Source: Erythrobacter sp. F6033
GTDB lineage: Bacteria > Pseudomonadota > Alphaproteobacteria > Sphingomonadales > Sphingomonadaceae
Length of the DNA stretch: 64,000 bases
Direction of reading: 5' to 3'
Assembly: GCF_023016005.1 (NCBI RefSeq)
Contig: NZ_JALKAZ010000001.1
Location: 186,001 to 250,000, forward strand
Part shown: piece after piece, positions 17,888 to 25,362 of the stretch
Position numbering within the stretch: the first letter of the stretch is position 1
Layout: the number at the start of each line of letters is the position of its first letter
Notes under the pieces: model-generated
The model's input: only the letters and a program-made list of their open reading frames with translations
The model's database searches: none
What the model was told of the DNA's origin: nothing
Translations under genes and position numbers: made by a program

Positions 17888-18519
17888 GGTGTCCTTTCAA
17901 GCTGGTCGACCGATAGCTGCACAGTCTCACCATTGCCACCGGGGAAATCGCTAAAAAGGGCGGCGGCCAGCGCGCGGGCATTTTCGGTCGCGACACTGTA
18001 TTTGGAATCGACGCTTGTGATGATTTCGGCGCGGCCTTCCCACAAGGCTTCACCAGTTTCCTGCGAAGTGATGCGGACTTCCATTGTGGTCGCTTCGCGG
18101 TCCTTGCTTCCGCCGCCCAGCGCTAGACCCAAGCCGATGCCCAGTCCCGTGCCGAAAGTACCGGTCCGCCCGCCAATGCTGACGCCGGTGGCAGAATTGC
18201 CGCCTCCGCGACTGATAAAGCGGGTCGAAACGCTCGCAAATGCCTGTTGTCCGGGCTCGCCTTCAAGACTGGCAGTGTATCCAAGCTGCTCAAGCTCGGC
18301 GAGGATCGCCCTTGTGTAGATCGCATCAAGAACTTCGCTGTCGCTGCCTTCATCCGATCGAATGGCCACTGCGATCGATCCTTTGCCGAGTGCGCTGGTG
18401 TCTTCAGCAACAAATCGCGTCACTTCTACCGGACCAGTGTAGGTTCCTGCACACGCGCCGAGTGTAAGCGCGGCTGCCGAAATGAGTGCCAGTTTTGTCT
18501 TGTTAGCGATGATGGTCAT
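17884..18519 (-). CDS. DUF4136-like lipoprotein, first of two paralogues
   Basis: A 211-residue lipoprotein with a signal peptide ending TLGAC (Cys23) and a periplasmic domain resembling DUF4136. A glycine-rich loop (about residues 110-140) precedes [19 protein letters not shown] and the ending [13 protein letters not shown]. The ATG at 18519 has GAGG eight bases upstream; a longer frame of 12 more codons lacks one. A second protein in this window (51385-52053) shares the end pattern LF(S/T)DFPG..GET. It heads an operon with M14 and M48 peptidases. Confidence 0.8.
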   Translation of the reverse strand: MTIIANKTKLALISAAALTLGACAGTYTGPVEVTRFVAEDTSALGKGSIAVAIRSDEGSDSEVLDAIYTRAILAELEQLGYTASLEGEPGQQAFASVSTRFISRGGGNSATGVSIGGRTGTFGTGLGIGLGLALGGGSKDREATTMEVRITSQETGEALWEGRAEIITSVDSKYSVATENARALAAALFSDFPGGNGETVQLSVDQLERTP

Positions 18520-18650
18520 GGCGTTATCCTCTCTGCCTTCTGGGCGGGAACCCATTTTGAAGGTCGAATTCAGATCCTATATCCCAAAAGCTGCATCGTC
18601 GGCCCAATGTCTTCATGTTCTTGCAGCCATTCTTTGGTAAGGGCGTCTTT

Positions 18651-19676
18651 ATGTCTGAAGCAACAATTCAATCAGGTAAACCTTGCGTCCTCGTTACCGG
18701 AGGCGCGGGTTATATTGGCAGTCATGCGGTTCTTGCCTTAAAAGACGCCGGGTGGTCGGTCGCCGTGATCGACAATTTCACAACCGGTTTCCGGTTCGCG
18801 GTGCCAGATGATGTGCCGCTTTACGAAGGCGATATTGAGGATGGCGCGCTGGTCGCGAAAATCATCGCGGAACAAAGCATCGGCGCTATCATGCACTTCG
18901 CAGGTTCTATCGTGGTTCCTGAAAGCGTCTCCGACCCGCTGAAATATTATCACAACAACACGGTGAAGAGCCGCGCCTTGATCGAAGCGGCGGTGAAGGC
19001 GGAGGTTCCGCACTTCATCTTCTCTTCGACTGCGGCGACTTATGGCACGCCGGAAGTTTCTCCAGTGACCGAGGAAACACCGCGTGTTCCGATCAATCCG
19101 TATGGCTGGTCAAAACTGATGACCGAGCAGATGTTGGGTGACACCGCGGCGGCGCATCCGATGAATTACTGCGCGCTGCGATATTTCAATGTGGCGGGAG
19201 CTGATCCGCGCGCGCGCACCGGTCAATCGACGGCTGGGGCAACGCATTTGATCAAGGTCGCGGTTGAGGCGGCATTGGGCAAGCGTGAGCATGTCGGTGT
19301 GTTCGGGACAGATTTTGACACGCCGGATGGGACGGGTGTGCGCGACTATATTCATGTCAGCGATCTGGCGGCTGCACATGTGCTTGCTCTTGATGCCCTC
19401 ATTGAGCAGCCTGATCGTTCTTTGACGATGAATTGCGGTTATGGCCGAGGCTTCTCTGTACTGGAAGTGCTGGATGCCGTAGACCGTGTGACGAACATGA
19501 AAATTGATCGCCGGTTCGAGGGGCGCCGTGCTGGCGATTCTGCATCCCTTGTGTCCGATCCGGCACGCATTCGCGCGACGCTGCCTTGGGAGCCAAAGCA
19601 TGCCGATCTTGACGAGATTATCGGCCATGCTCTCGCGTGGGAGCGCAAACTGACCGAAATTCGCGGGAATGGTTGA
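18651..19676 (+). CDS. galE: UDP-glucose 4-epimerase
   Basis: A 341-residue extended short-chain dehydrogenase that interconverts UDP-glucose and UDP-galactose for surface polysaccharides. The NAD-binding motif TGGAGYIGSH is near residue 14, the catalytic site is S(S)TAATYG plus YGWSK (Tyr and Lys of YxxxK), and DGTGVRDYIHVSDLAAAH and NCGYGRGFSVLEV are typical of GalE. The ATG at 18651 has TAAGGG seven bases upstream and is preferred over an ATG 12 codons earlier without a ribosome-binding site. Monocistronic, closed by a hairpin at 19718. Confidence 0.95.
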   Translation: MSEATIQSGKPCVLVTGGAGYIGSHAVLALKDAGWSVAVIDNFTTGFRFAVPDDVPLYEGDIEDGALVAKIIAEQSIGAIMHFAGSIVVPESVSDPLKYYHNNTVKSRALIEAAVKAEVPHFIFSSTAATYGTPEVSPVTEETPRVPINPYGWSKLMTEQMLGDTAAAHPMNYCALRYFNVAGADPRARTGQSTAGATHLIKVAVEAALGKREHVGVFGTDFDTPDGTGVRDYIHVSDLAAAHVLALDALIEQPDRSLTMNCGYGRGFSVLEVLDAVDRVTNMKIDRRFEGRRAGDSASLVSDPARIRATLPWEPKHADLDEIIGHALAWERKLTEIRGNG

Positions 19677-19717
19677 CGAATCAACTCTATCCGCTTAGGC
19701 GCGCCCCTTGATATTCC

Positions 19718-19742
19718 GGCATCGGAGATGATCTCCGGTGCC
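19718..19742 (+). terminator. Terminator-like hairpin between galE and rpmJ
   Basis: GGCATCGGAGAT (19718-19729) pairs with ATCTCCGGTGCC (19731-19742), 12 bp with one G-U pair, followed by TTATTATTT. It lies 42 bases after galE and 22 before rpmJ, so it can end galE or sit in the rpmJ leader. Confidence 0.7.
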
Positions 19743-19764
19743 TTATTATTTGCAGGAACCCGAA

Positions 19765-19890
19765 ATGAAGATCCGCAACAGCCTTAAGTCGCTGAAAAAC
19801 CGTCACCGTGACTGCCGTGTTATCCGCCGTCGCGGTCGCACCTATGTCATCAACAAGACCAACCGTCGCTTCAAAGCCCGTCAGGGCTAA
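19765..19890 (+). CDS. rpmJ: 50S ribosomal protein L36
   Basis: A 41-residue L36: [14 protein letters not shown] at the start and [13 protein letters not shown] near the middle. It has only one Cys (in RDCRV) where zinc-binding L36 has a Cys3His site, so this is the zinc-independent form common in alphaproteobacteria. The ATG follows GCAGGA. It stands alone between two strong hairpins (19718-19742 and 19936-19967). Confidence 0.96.
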   Translation: MKIRNSLKSLKNRHRDCRVIRRRGRTYVINKTNRRFKARQG

Positions 19891-19935
19891 GTGATTGGAA
19901 TGGCCGGTCGCCGCCACGGTGACCGAGTAAACGCA

Positions 19936-19967
19936 GCGGCCCGCCTCCACACCGGAGAGCGGGCCGC
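19936..19967 (+). terminator. Hairpin terminator downstream of rpmJ
   Basis: GCGGCCCGC (19936-19944) pairs with GCGGGCCGC (19959-19967); inside, CTCC and GGAG extend the stem. A weak T-rich stretch (CGTTTC) follows. It separates rpmJ from the HAD gene. Confidence 0.65.
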
Positions 19968-19990
19968 AGCCGTTTCTGGCGGAGTGAATT

Positions 19991-20602
19991 GTGAGCGATA
20001 TGCAAAAAGCGGCGGTATTTGATGTTGGCCGGGTTCTCTACAATTGGAACCTGCGTCACCTCTTCGAAAAACTGATCGCAGACCCAGAGGAGCTCGATTG
20101 GTTCCTTTCGAATGTCATTACCGAAGGTTGGCATTTCCAACACGATCGCGGCGAAGCGCTCGATGTGATGGTTCCAGCGCGTATCGCTGAATTCCCACAA
20201 TATGAGGCGCTGATCCTAGCTTACCGTTCGCGCTTTAACGAAACCATTCCCGGCCCTGTTAAGGGAACCCACGCTTTGGTCGAACGTCTCGCGGCGAAAG
20301 GCGCCCCGCTTTATTGTCTAACCAATTTCGGGGAAGAGTTCTGGGAGGGGTTCCGCCCAAGCAAGCCAATCTTTGATCGCTTCGTAGATATCGTGGTGTC
20401 CGGCACCGAGCAAGTCGCGAAACCCGATCCGCGCATCTATGAAATCACAGAGGAACGCACCGGGCGGACAGGCGCGCAGTTGTTTTTCACTGATGACAGC
20501 GCAGCAAATGTCGAAGCAGCACGCGCCCGTGGCTGGGACGCTCATCTGTTCACGGATGCAGCGGCGCTTGAGAAACAGCTGATAGCGTCCGGCCTGTTGT
20601 AG
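19991..20602 (+). CDS. HAD-superfamily hydrolase, YihX-like
   Basis: A 203-residue HAD-IA enzyme. The nucleophile motif is AVFDVGRVLYNW: the first Asp is present but the second position of the usual DxD is Gly, as in YihX-type sugar phosphatases and haloacid dehalogenases. Later motifs are CLTNFG, KPDPRIYEI and FFTDDSAANVEAARARGW. Likely a phosphatase on a small phosphorylated metabolite, perhaps glucose-1-phosphate, but substrate cannot be read from sequence. The GTG start has GGAG six bases upstream. A terminator hairpin follows. Confidence 0.85.
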   Translation: MSDMQKAAVFDVGRVLYNWNLRHLFEKLIADPEELDWFLSNVITEGWHFQHDRGEALDVMVPARIAEFPQYEALILAYRSRFNETIPGPVKGTHALVERLAAKGAPLYCLTNFGEEFWEGFRPSKPIFDRFVDIVVSGTEQVAKPDPRIYEITEERTGRTGAQLFFTDDSAANVEAARARGWDAHLFTDAAALEKQLIASGLL

Positions 20603-20611
20603 CCACACACA

Positions 20612-20658
20612 AAAAGCCCCTCGAAACCTAGCTGGGGAACGCGGCTTCGAGGGGTTTT
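20612..20658 (+). terminator. Terminator after the HAD gene
   Basis: CCCCTCGAA (20617-20625) pairs with TTCGAGGGG (20646-20654) and is followed by TTTT; flanking A (20612-20615) and T runs extend the stem around a bulged G. The 20-base loop is long. Confidence 0.75.
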
Positions 20659-20663
20659 GATAT

Positions 20664-20692
20664 CCGTCCCGTGGTGGAGAGTATCGGGACGG
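20664..20692. repeat. Second hairpin between HAD and the small secreted protein gene
   Basis: CCGTCCCG (20664-20671) and CGGGACGG (20685-20692) pair perfectly around a 13-base loop. A direct repeat GGGGAACGCGG occurs at 20634-20644 and again at 20694-20704, once in each of the two hairpin units. It may be a terminator for the convergent gene ending at 20739. Confidence 0.5.
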
Positions 20693-20738
20693 CGGGGAAC
20701 GCGGGGGATAGACCGCGCATCAGGGGAAGGTCAGCGGC

Positions 20739-21086
20739 CTAGTTGCCGTTGCACTTCGCCAGTTTCTTTTCGTCGAGCTCTTTGCCGCGCGCGGTGAAGC
20801 TGGTGATCTCACCAAATTCCCGGGCGAGGCCGCGGCAAACATTGACCGGACGCGATGTGCCTTTGTTGGCGACACATTTGGTGTCTTTGCAAGCCCAGGC
20901 TACGCCGCCAGCAACGGCACGGTTGTCTTCGACTGGAGCCGAGAATGTAGCCGAGTAGTACGGTCCGCTTTGCGCTGCGGCGAGGGGAGCCGAAGCGGTG
21001 GCGGCGGTGAATGTCAGACCAGTATAGGCCAGAGCAGCCACCAAGATTGAGAAGCGACCGGTGCGGGGGAGAGAGAATGTCATCAT
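20739..21086 (-). CDS. Small secreted protein, CC_3452-like family
   Basis: A 115-residue protein with a signal peptide (hydrophobic residues about 13-38, cleavage near AAAQS). The mature part, about 75 residues, has PYYSATFSAPVEDNRAVAGG, then four cysteines (ACKDTKC, NVC, AKC) likely to form disulfides, and RGLAREFGEITSFTARG. This matches a family of short alphaproteobacterial secreted proteins named after Caulobacter CC_3452; function unknown. Two adjacent ATG codons (21086 and 21083) follow an AAGGA. Divergent from an HxlR regulator with palindromes between them. Confidence 0.78.
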   Translation of the reverse strand: MMTFSLPRTGRFSILVAALAYTGLTFTAATASAPLAAAQSGPYYSATFSAPVEDNRAVAGGVAWACKDTKCVANKGTSRPVNVCRGLAREFGEITSFTARGKELDEKKLAKCNGN

Positions 21087-21187
21087 CGGTATCCTTGTGA
21101 GAGCAGTTCAAAATTCAATTGCGTTTCGGGGCATTAAGTTTCACATTGAAACCAGTTGCGAATCACTACCTATGCGAATGAGTTTTG

Positions 21188-21218
21188 AGTTGCAACTAAA
21201 AACCGAAATTAAATTTCG
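21188..21218. promoter_or_regulatory. Two palindromes in the divergent region upstream of the HxlR gene
   Basis: AGTTGCAACT (21188-21197) is a perfect 10-bp palindrome; CGAAATT-A-AATTTCG (21204-21218) has 7-bp perfect arms. Both lie in an A+T-rich stretch of the 211-bp gap between divergent genes, about 80-110 bp before the HxlR start. Winged-helix dimers such as HxlR bind sites of this kind; assignment is inference. Confidence 0.45.
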
Positions 21219-21297
21219 TTCGTGTTTAGGCCCCTTGAGCAGCCAAATTTGCGCTTGAGACAAAACGCGTTAAAAAGGTTGCACGGAAGGGACTGAT

Positions 21298-21852
21298 ATG
21301 GGCGATTTAAGAGAACCACTGCGCGAGTTGATTGATTGCGGTCTGCCGCAAGCGCTTGAAGTTATGGGCGAACGCTGGTCGTTTATGATTCTGCGCGCGA
21401 GCTTTAACGGGCTGAAGCATTTCGAGGAGTTCCTCACCGAGCTCGGCATTGCGCGCAATATTCTCTCCAATCGCCTCGCCAAATTGGTTGAGCATGGCAT
21501 CCTCAAGCGGGAACCATGCGCGGATGATCGCCGGAAGATCGAATACCGTCTGACCGAAAAGGGTTTCGATCTTTTGCCTGCGATGGTGGCTCTGCGTCAG
21601 TGGGGTCAGAAATATGGCAGCGATTTTGTCAACGAAGATCCTGTGCTCGTAGATGAGCGCGATCGCCTGCCAGTCGGCCCTGTTTCAATGCTCGCGCATG
21701 ATGGCCGTATTCTAAGCCACCAAGACCTTTGGCTGACAAAGCGCGAAGATTTGGGCAAGCGCGCGGACGGAACTGTGGCTACAGCGGGCGATGCACTTGG
21801 CACCGGCGATATTGTTGATATCGAAGCGGCTAAGAAACGGGCGGCTGGCTAA
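21298..21852 (+). CDS. HxlR-family winged-helix transcriptional regulator
   Basis: A 184-residue regulator. Residues about 12-105 form the HxlR winged helix, recognised by ALEVMGERWSFMILR, HFEEFLTELGIARNILSNRLAKLVEHGILKREP and KIEYRLTEKGFDLLP. A C-terminal extension of about 70 residues (DERDRLPVGPVSMLAHDGR and beyond) has no function I can name. No Cys in the DNA-binding domain, so redox sensing like YodB is unlikely. GGAAGGGA provides the ribosome-binding site. Targets may include its own promoter and the divergent secreted-protein gene. Confidence 0.9.
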   Translation: MGDLREPLRELIDCGLPQALEVMGERWSFMILRASFNGLKHFEEFLTELGIARNILSNRLAKLVEHGILKREPCADDRRKIEYRLTEKGFDLLPAMVALRQWGQKYGSDFVNEDPVLVDERDRLPVGPVSMLAHDGRILSHQDLWLTKREDLGKRADGTVATAGDALGTGDIVDIEAAKKRAAG

Positions 21853-21912
21853 GCCAATCCCCGTGCAGGCACGCGGCCTGCGCATCACACTTCACCAAGG
21901 GTCACCCCAGCC

Positions 21913-23691
21913 ATGACGGTCGCCGACCGCGCAGATTTGCATTCCATTCTGCGTACGACATTCGGTTATTCCGGCTTTCGCGGGCGCCAACAGGAAGTGA
22001 TCGACCGCGTTATGGCAGGTGAGAACACCTGCGCCCTGATGCCGACCGGTGCCGGCAAATCGCTCTGCTATCAAATTCCGGCCCTCGCGCGCTCGGGCAC
22101 AGCGATTGTCGTGTCCCCACTGATAGCCTTGATGCATGATCAGATCCGTGCAGCGAATGCGGTGGGTATTCGCGCCGCTTCGATGACATCGGCTGATAGC
22201 GACAATGCGGCGACCGCTGACGCGCTTCGCAATGGCGAGCTTGACCTGCTTTATGTCGCGCCGGAACGGGCCAATACTGGCGGCTTCCAATCGCTACTGA
22301 CTGCTGCCGATATCTCGCTTTTCGCGATTGATGAGGCGCATTGTGTTTCTGAATGGGGCCATGATTTCCGCCCGGACTATCGTCAATTGCGTCCAATGTT
22401 GGATCGGTTTGAACATGTCCCGCGCCTTGCGCTTACGGCAACAGCGGACGAGACGACGCGCCGCGACATCCTGCTCCAACTCGGCATTCCCGATGACGGA
22501 TTGATCGTCGCTGGATTTGACCGTCCCAATATCCGCTATGCCATCAGCCCTCAGCAAAACACTGGCAAGCAAATTGCCGAATTCGTAGCCCGCACGCCGG
22601 GCGCGGGCATTGTTTATGCCACCAGCCGCGCGGCGACGGAAAAGCTGGCCGAAACCATTGCCGCGACGGGTCGCCCCGCAGGTTATTACCACGCGGGCCT
22701 GCCCCCAGAGCAGCGCGCATCCGTGCAGGCTGAATTTGTTCGTTCGGATGATATGGTAATGGTCGCCACGATTGCGTTCGGCATGGGCATCGACAAACCG
22801 GACGTCCGCTTTGTCATCCATGCAGGCCTGCCCAAATCGATCGAAGCCTATTATCAGGAGACGGGCCGGGCAGGCCGCGATGGCGACCCTGCCGAGGCGC
22901 AGCTTTTCTGGAGCGCGAACGATTTTGCCAAGGCGCGCCAGCGGCTGGACGAGGTCGATCAGGATCGCTTGGCGAGCGAACGTGCTCGGCTCAATTCGCT
23001 TGCCGCACTGGTGGAGGCGCCCACATGCCGCCGTGCGATCTTACTAAGGCATTTTGGTGAAAGCCCGGCGCGCGAATGCGGATCGTGCGACAATTGCGAA
23101 AACCCGCCGCAAGTTATTGATGTGACAGAGACGGCGCGCAAATTGCTATCGGCGGTTTATCGCACCGGCCAAAGTTATGGGATCGGCCATATCGAAAAAG
23201 TCCTGCTTGGCCGCGATGATGATCGGGTGCGCCAACGTGCGCATGATCAGCTGTCCGTCTTCGGTATCCTCGGCGAGGCCGACGCACCGATGCTGCGCCC
23301 GGTGATGCGCAATCTGATGGCGCACGAAATGCTGGTTTCGACCGATCATGGCGGGCTGGCGCTGGGCGAAGGCGCGCGCGAAGTGCTGCGCGATGAACGG
23401 GCTATCCTGATCGCAGAGCCGCCCAAAAAGGCGCGGCGCGGTCGCAAATCAGGTGAAGCCAATCCGGTCGGCAACCCCTTGTTCGAGGCATTGCGCGCCA
23501 AGCGGAAAGACCTTGCCAGCGAGCGCGGCATTCCTGCTTACATCATCTTTCATGACAGCGTCTTGCGCGCGATGGCGCTTGAGCGGCCAACCACCCTGGA
23601 TGCGCTGGGCAATATCCAAGGCGTGGGCGCGCGTAAGCTGGATACATATGGCGAGGATTTCTGCGCGGTCGTACGCGAATTTGAAGGCTGA
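21913..23691 (+). CDS. recQ: ATP-dependent DNA helicase RecQ
   Basis: A 592-residue 3'-5' helicase for recombination and fork repair. Motif I is MPTGAGKSLCYQIPA (about residues 43-57), motif II DEAHC, motif VI QETGRAGRDG. The RQC zinc site is formed by CRRAILLRHFGE, CGSCDNC; then a winged helix and a C-terminal HRDC domain (about 515-592, ending DTYGEDFCAVVREFEG). All domains are complete. It is tail-to-tail with the TonB-like gene with no gap. Confidence 0.96.
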   Translation: MTVADRADLHSILRTTFGYSGFRGRQQEVIDRVMAGENTCALMPTGAGKSLCYQIPALARSGTAIVVSPLIALMHDQIRAANAVGIRAASMTSADSDNAATADALRNGELDLLYVAPERANTGGFQSLLTAADISLFAIDEAHCVSEWGHDFRPDYRQLRPMLDRFEHVPRLALTATADETTRRDILLQLGIPDDGLIVAGFDRPNIRYAISPQQNTGKQIAEFVARTPGAGIVYATSRAATEKLAETIAATGRPAGYYHAGLPPEQRASVQAEFVRSDDMVMVATIAFGMGIDKPDVRFVIHAGLPKSIEAYYQETGRAGRDGDPAEAQLFWSANDFAKARQRLDEVDQDRLASERARLNSLAALVEAPTCRRAILLRHFGESPARECGSCDNCENPPQVIDVTETARKLLSAVYRTGQSYGIGHIEKVLLGRDDDRVRQRAHDQLSVFGILGEADAPMLRPVMRNLMAHEMLVSTDHGGLALGEGAREVLRDERAILIAEPPKKARRGRKSGEANPVGNPLFEALRAKRKDLASERGIPAYIIFHDSVLRAMALERPTTLDALGNIQGVGARKLDTYGEDFCAVVREFEG

Positions 23692-24522
23692 TTACTGGCG
23701 AACGGCGCGGGTGTAATCGATCCTGATCCGGACCCATGACCCAACCTGTGATCGGCCGCCGACACGCGCAGGTCTGACTCGGAATTGCCACGCTGCGGCG
23801 AGAACAGCGCGCCCGATCTGGGAACCCCGCGGGCTTTCACCGATCAGCTCGCAATCATCGACATAGAAATCCGGCACGGTCCGGCATGCGATCAAAGCGG
23901 TGCTAGGGTTGTCAGCGGTTGAAAGATAACCTGCCAGTTCCTGACGCGTCGGCTCACGATACCAGCGCGCCGCGTATAGCGGTTCTCCATTGGGGGCTGT
24001 GCCGACCCTTTGGCTATCGCTGCCACCGCGACTGGTTCCAGTATTCGGCGGACCATATGTGCGCGCAGGCGGCCCGGCGGGTGCGGTGTTTTGAGGAGGG
24101 TTGGGCGCAGATGTCGGTTCAGGAGTGATAGGTGGAACCGGTACGGGTTCGTTGGTCAGCGGGTTGGGAACCGGTAGCGGTGTTTCGGGCAAAGGCACCG
24201 GTTCCGGTTGCGGCTCCACAGGTGTGGGTTCCAGCGGACTCGGCCTTGCTTCGCTCGGCGCGTCTGGTTGCGCTTCCGGTTCGGTAGTATCCTCAGTGAA
24301 ATCGGACGCCTCAAGAGTTGTCACTGTTTCGGCCATGTCGGTTTCTTCGCGCCAGTTCCAACCGATCATAAATAGCAGCAGGATCAGCAGCGCTTCGACC
24401 AAGATAGCAATCGTCAGGCTGGCAGCGCGTGTTCCAAGCTGTTCACGACGGAACCATGGGGGCCATAACGCCTTTTCATCGACGCCGTTCTCGTCAGGCA
24501 GAGGCGAAGCAGTGTCTGCCAT
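23692..24522 (-). CDS. TonB-like protein with proline-rich spacer
   Basis: A 276-residue single-pass protein: cytoplasmic N-terminus, membrane helix (about residues 34-54), an acidic Pro/Glu-rich periplasmic spacer (about 75-150, with many EPxP and PVP repeats), and a C-terminal globular part with YPxxA-like alignment GQIGRAVLAAAWQFRVRPARVGG and VRIRIDYT, resembling a TonB C-terminal fold. TonB passes proton-motive energy from ExbBD to outer membrane receptors, but no exbB, exbD or receptor gene lies in this window, so it is an orphan. Family assignment is from architecture. Confidence 0.75.
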   Translation of the reverse strand: MADTASPLPDENGVDEKALWPPWFRREQLGTRAASLTIAILVEALLILLLFMIGWNWREETDMAETVTTLEASDFTEDTTEPEAQPDAPSEARPSPLEPTPVEPQPEPVPLPETPLPVPNPLTNEPVPVPPITPEPTSAPNPPQNTAPAGPPARTYGPPNTGTSRGGSDSQRVGTAPNGEPLYAARWYREPTRQELAGYLSTADNPSTALIACRTVPDFYVDDCELIGESPRGSQIGRAVLAAAWQFRVRPARVGGRSQVGSWVRIRIDYTRAVRQ

Positions 24523-24615
24523 GGATTGCGAGAATACTCTTTATCAGGAGGCGTGTTGGCTTGGTAAGCAGAGCGATACTTGCACGGCAATGAACAGCGC
24601 GGCAATTATCCGTTC

Positions 24616-25335
24616 TCACGGCGCGGATTGGGCGGTCTCTAACAGCGCCTCGGACTGTTTGTCTGCTGGCATGGCATCATCAGGTCGGTAACTCGCGCCA
24701 ATCTTCCGCGCGAGGTCGCGCGTAAGCAGTGCATTCAATGCATTTCCGAGATTGGGATATTTATCACTGAGTTTGCGCAGCGCCTTGCTGTCCCATTCGA
24801 CAAAGCGCACGCCTCGTGGAGCAATCGTAGTTGCGGTGGTCTTGCGCCTAAGCACGAAGGCGACCTCGCCTACGAAATTGCCTTCGGGCAGACGGAACCG
24901 CCGGTCGGCTTTCTCAACCGAGATTGTGCCTTCGAAAATATAGAACAGCGAATCTGACGGTTCCTGTTCGCGGGTCAGGATCACCCCGTCCGCTTCATCC
25001 GACGTGCGCCACGCCGCGAGTTTCGCAATGCGGCGGAATTGGCCCGGCGTCAGCGTCTCAAATGCATCGAACAGCGCCTTTTCATCCGGGTCGAGCCGAA
25101 ATGTCGTCCGCTCCAGCACGATCTGCCCGAGCACAATGATGTTGATGACGATCATCAGCGCGCTGGTGATTATCGCATCCCAAAGTGGAGGATCGGCAGC
25201 CAGGTAATAGTAGGCGATATAGATGAAGGTGGAGACGATAATGAGCAGGCGCAGCTTTAACTCGTCACGGATCGCATAAGCGATCAGTAGCAGCGCGGCG
25301 CCAATGTGGATCAGCCAGGATGGATCAAATGGCAT
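24616..25335 (-). CDS. Popeye-like membrane protein with cyclic-nucleotide-binding domain
   Basis: A 239-residue protein. Three membrane helices (about residues 4-70, including LLIIVSTFIYIAYYYLAA) are followed by a cNMP-binding beta roll (about 85-200) containing SDSLFYIFEGTISVEK and LPEGNFVGEVAFVL, the phosphate-binding cassette position (GEVAF; the usual Arg is not evident). This is the layout of Popeye proteins. I chose ATG 25335, with GAAGGG nine bases upstream, over a TTG at 25362 directly after the comM stop. It could sense cAMP or another ligand at the membrane; ligand unknown. Downstream of comM in the same direction. Confidence 0.8.
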   Translation of the reverse strand: MPFDPSWLIHIGAALLLIAYAIRDELKLRLLIIVSTFIYIAYYYLAADPPLWDAIITSALMIVINIIVLGQIVLERTTFRLDPDEKALFDAFETLTPGQFRRIAKLAAWRTSDEADGVILTREQEPSDSLFYIFEGTISVEKADRRFRLPEGNFVGEVAFVLRRKTTATTIAPRGVRFVEWDSKALRKLSDKYPNLGNALNALLTRDLARKIGASYRPDDAMPADKQSEALLETAQSAP

Positions 25336-25362
25336 TGCTGCAAGCCCTTCGTGTGCGGCCAA

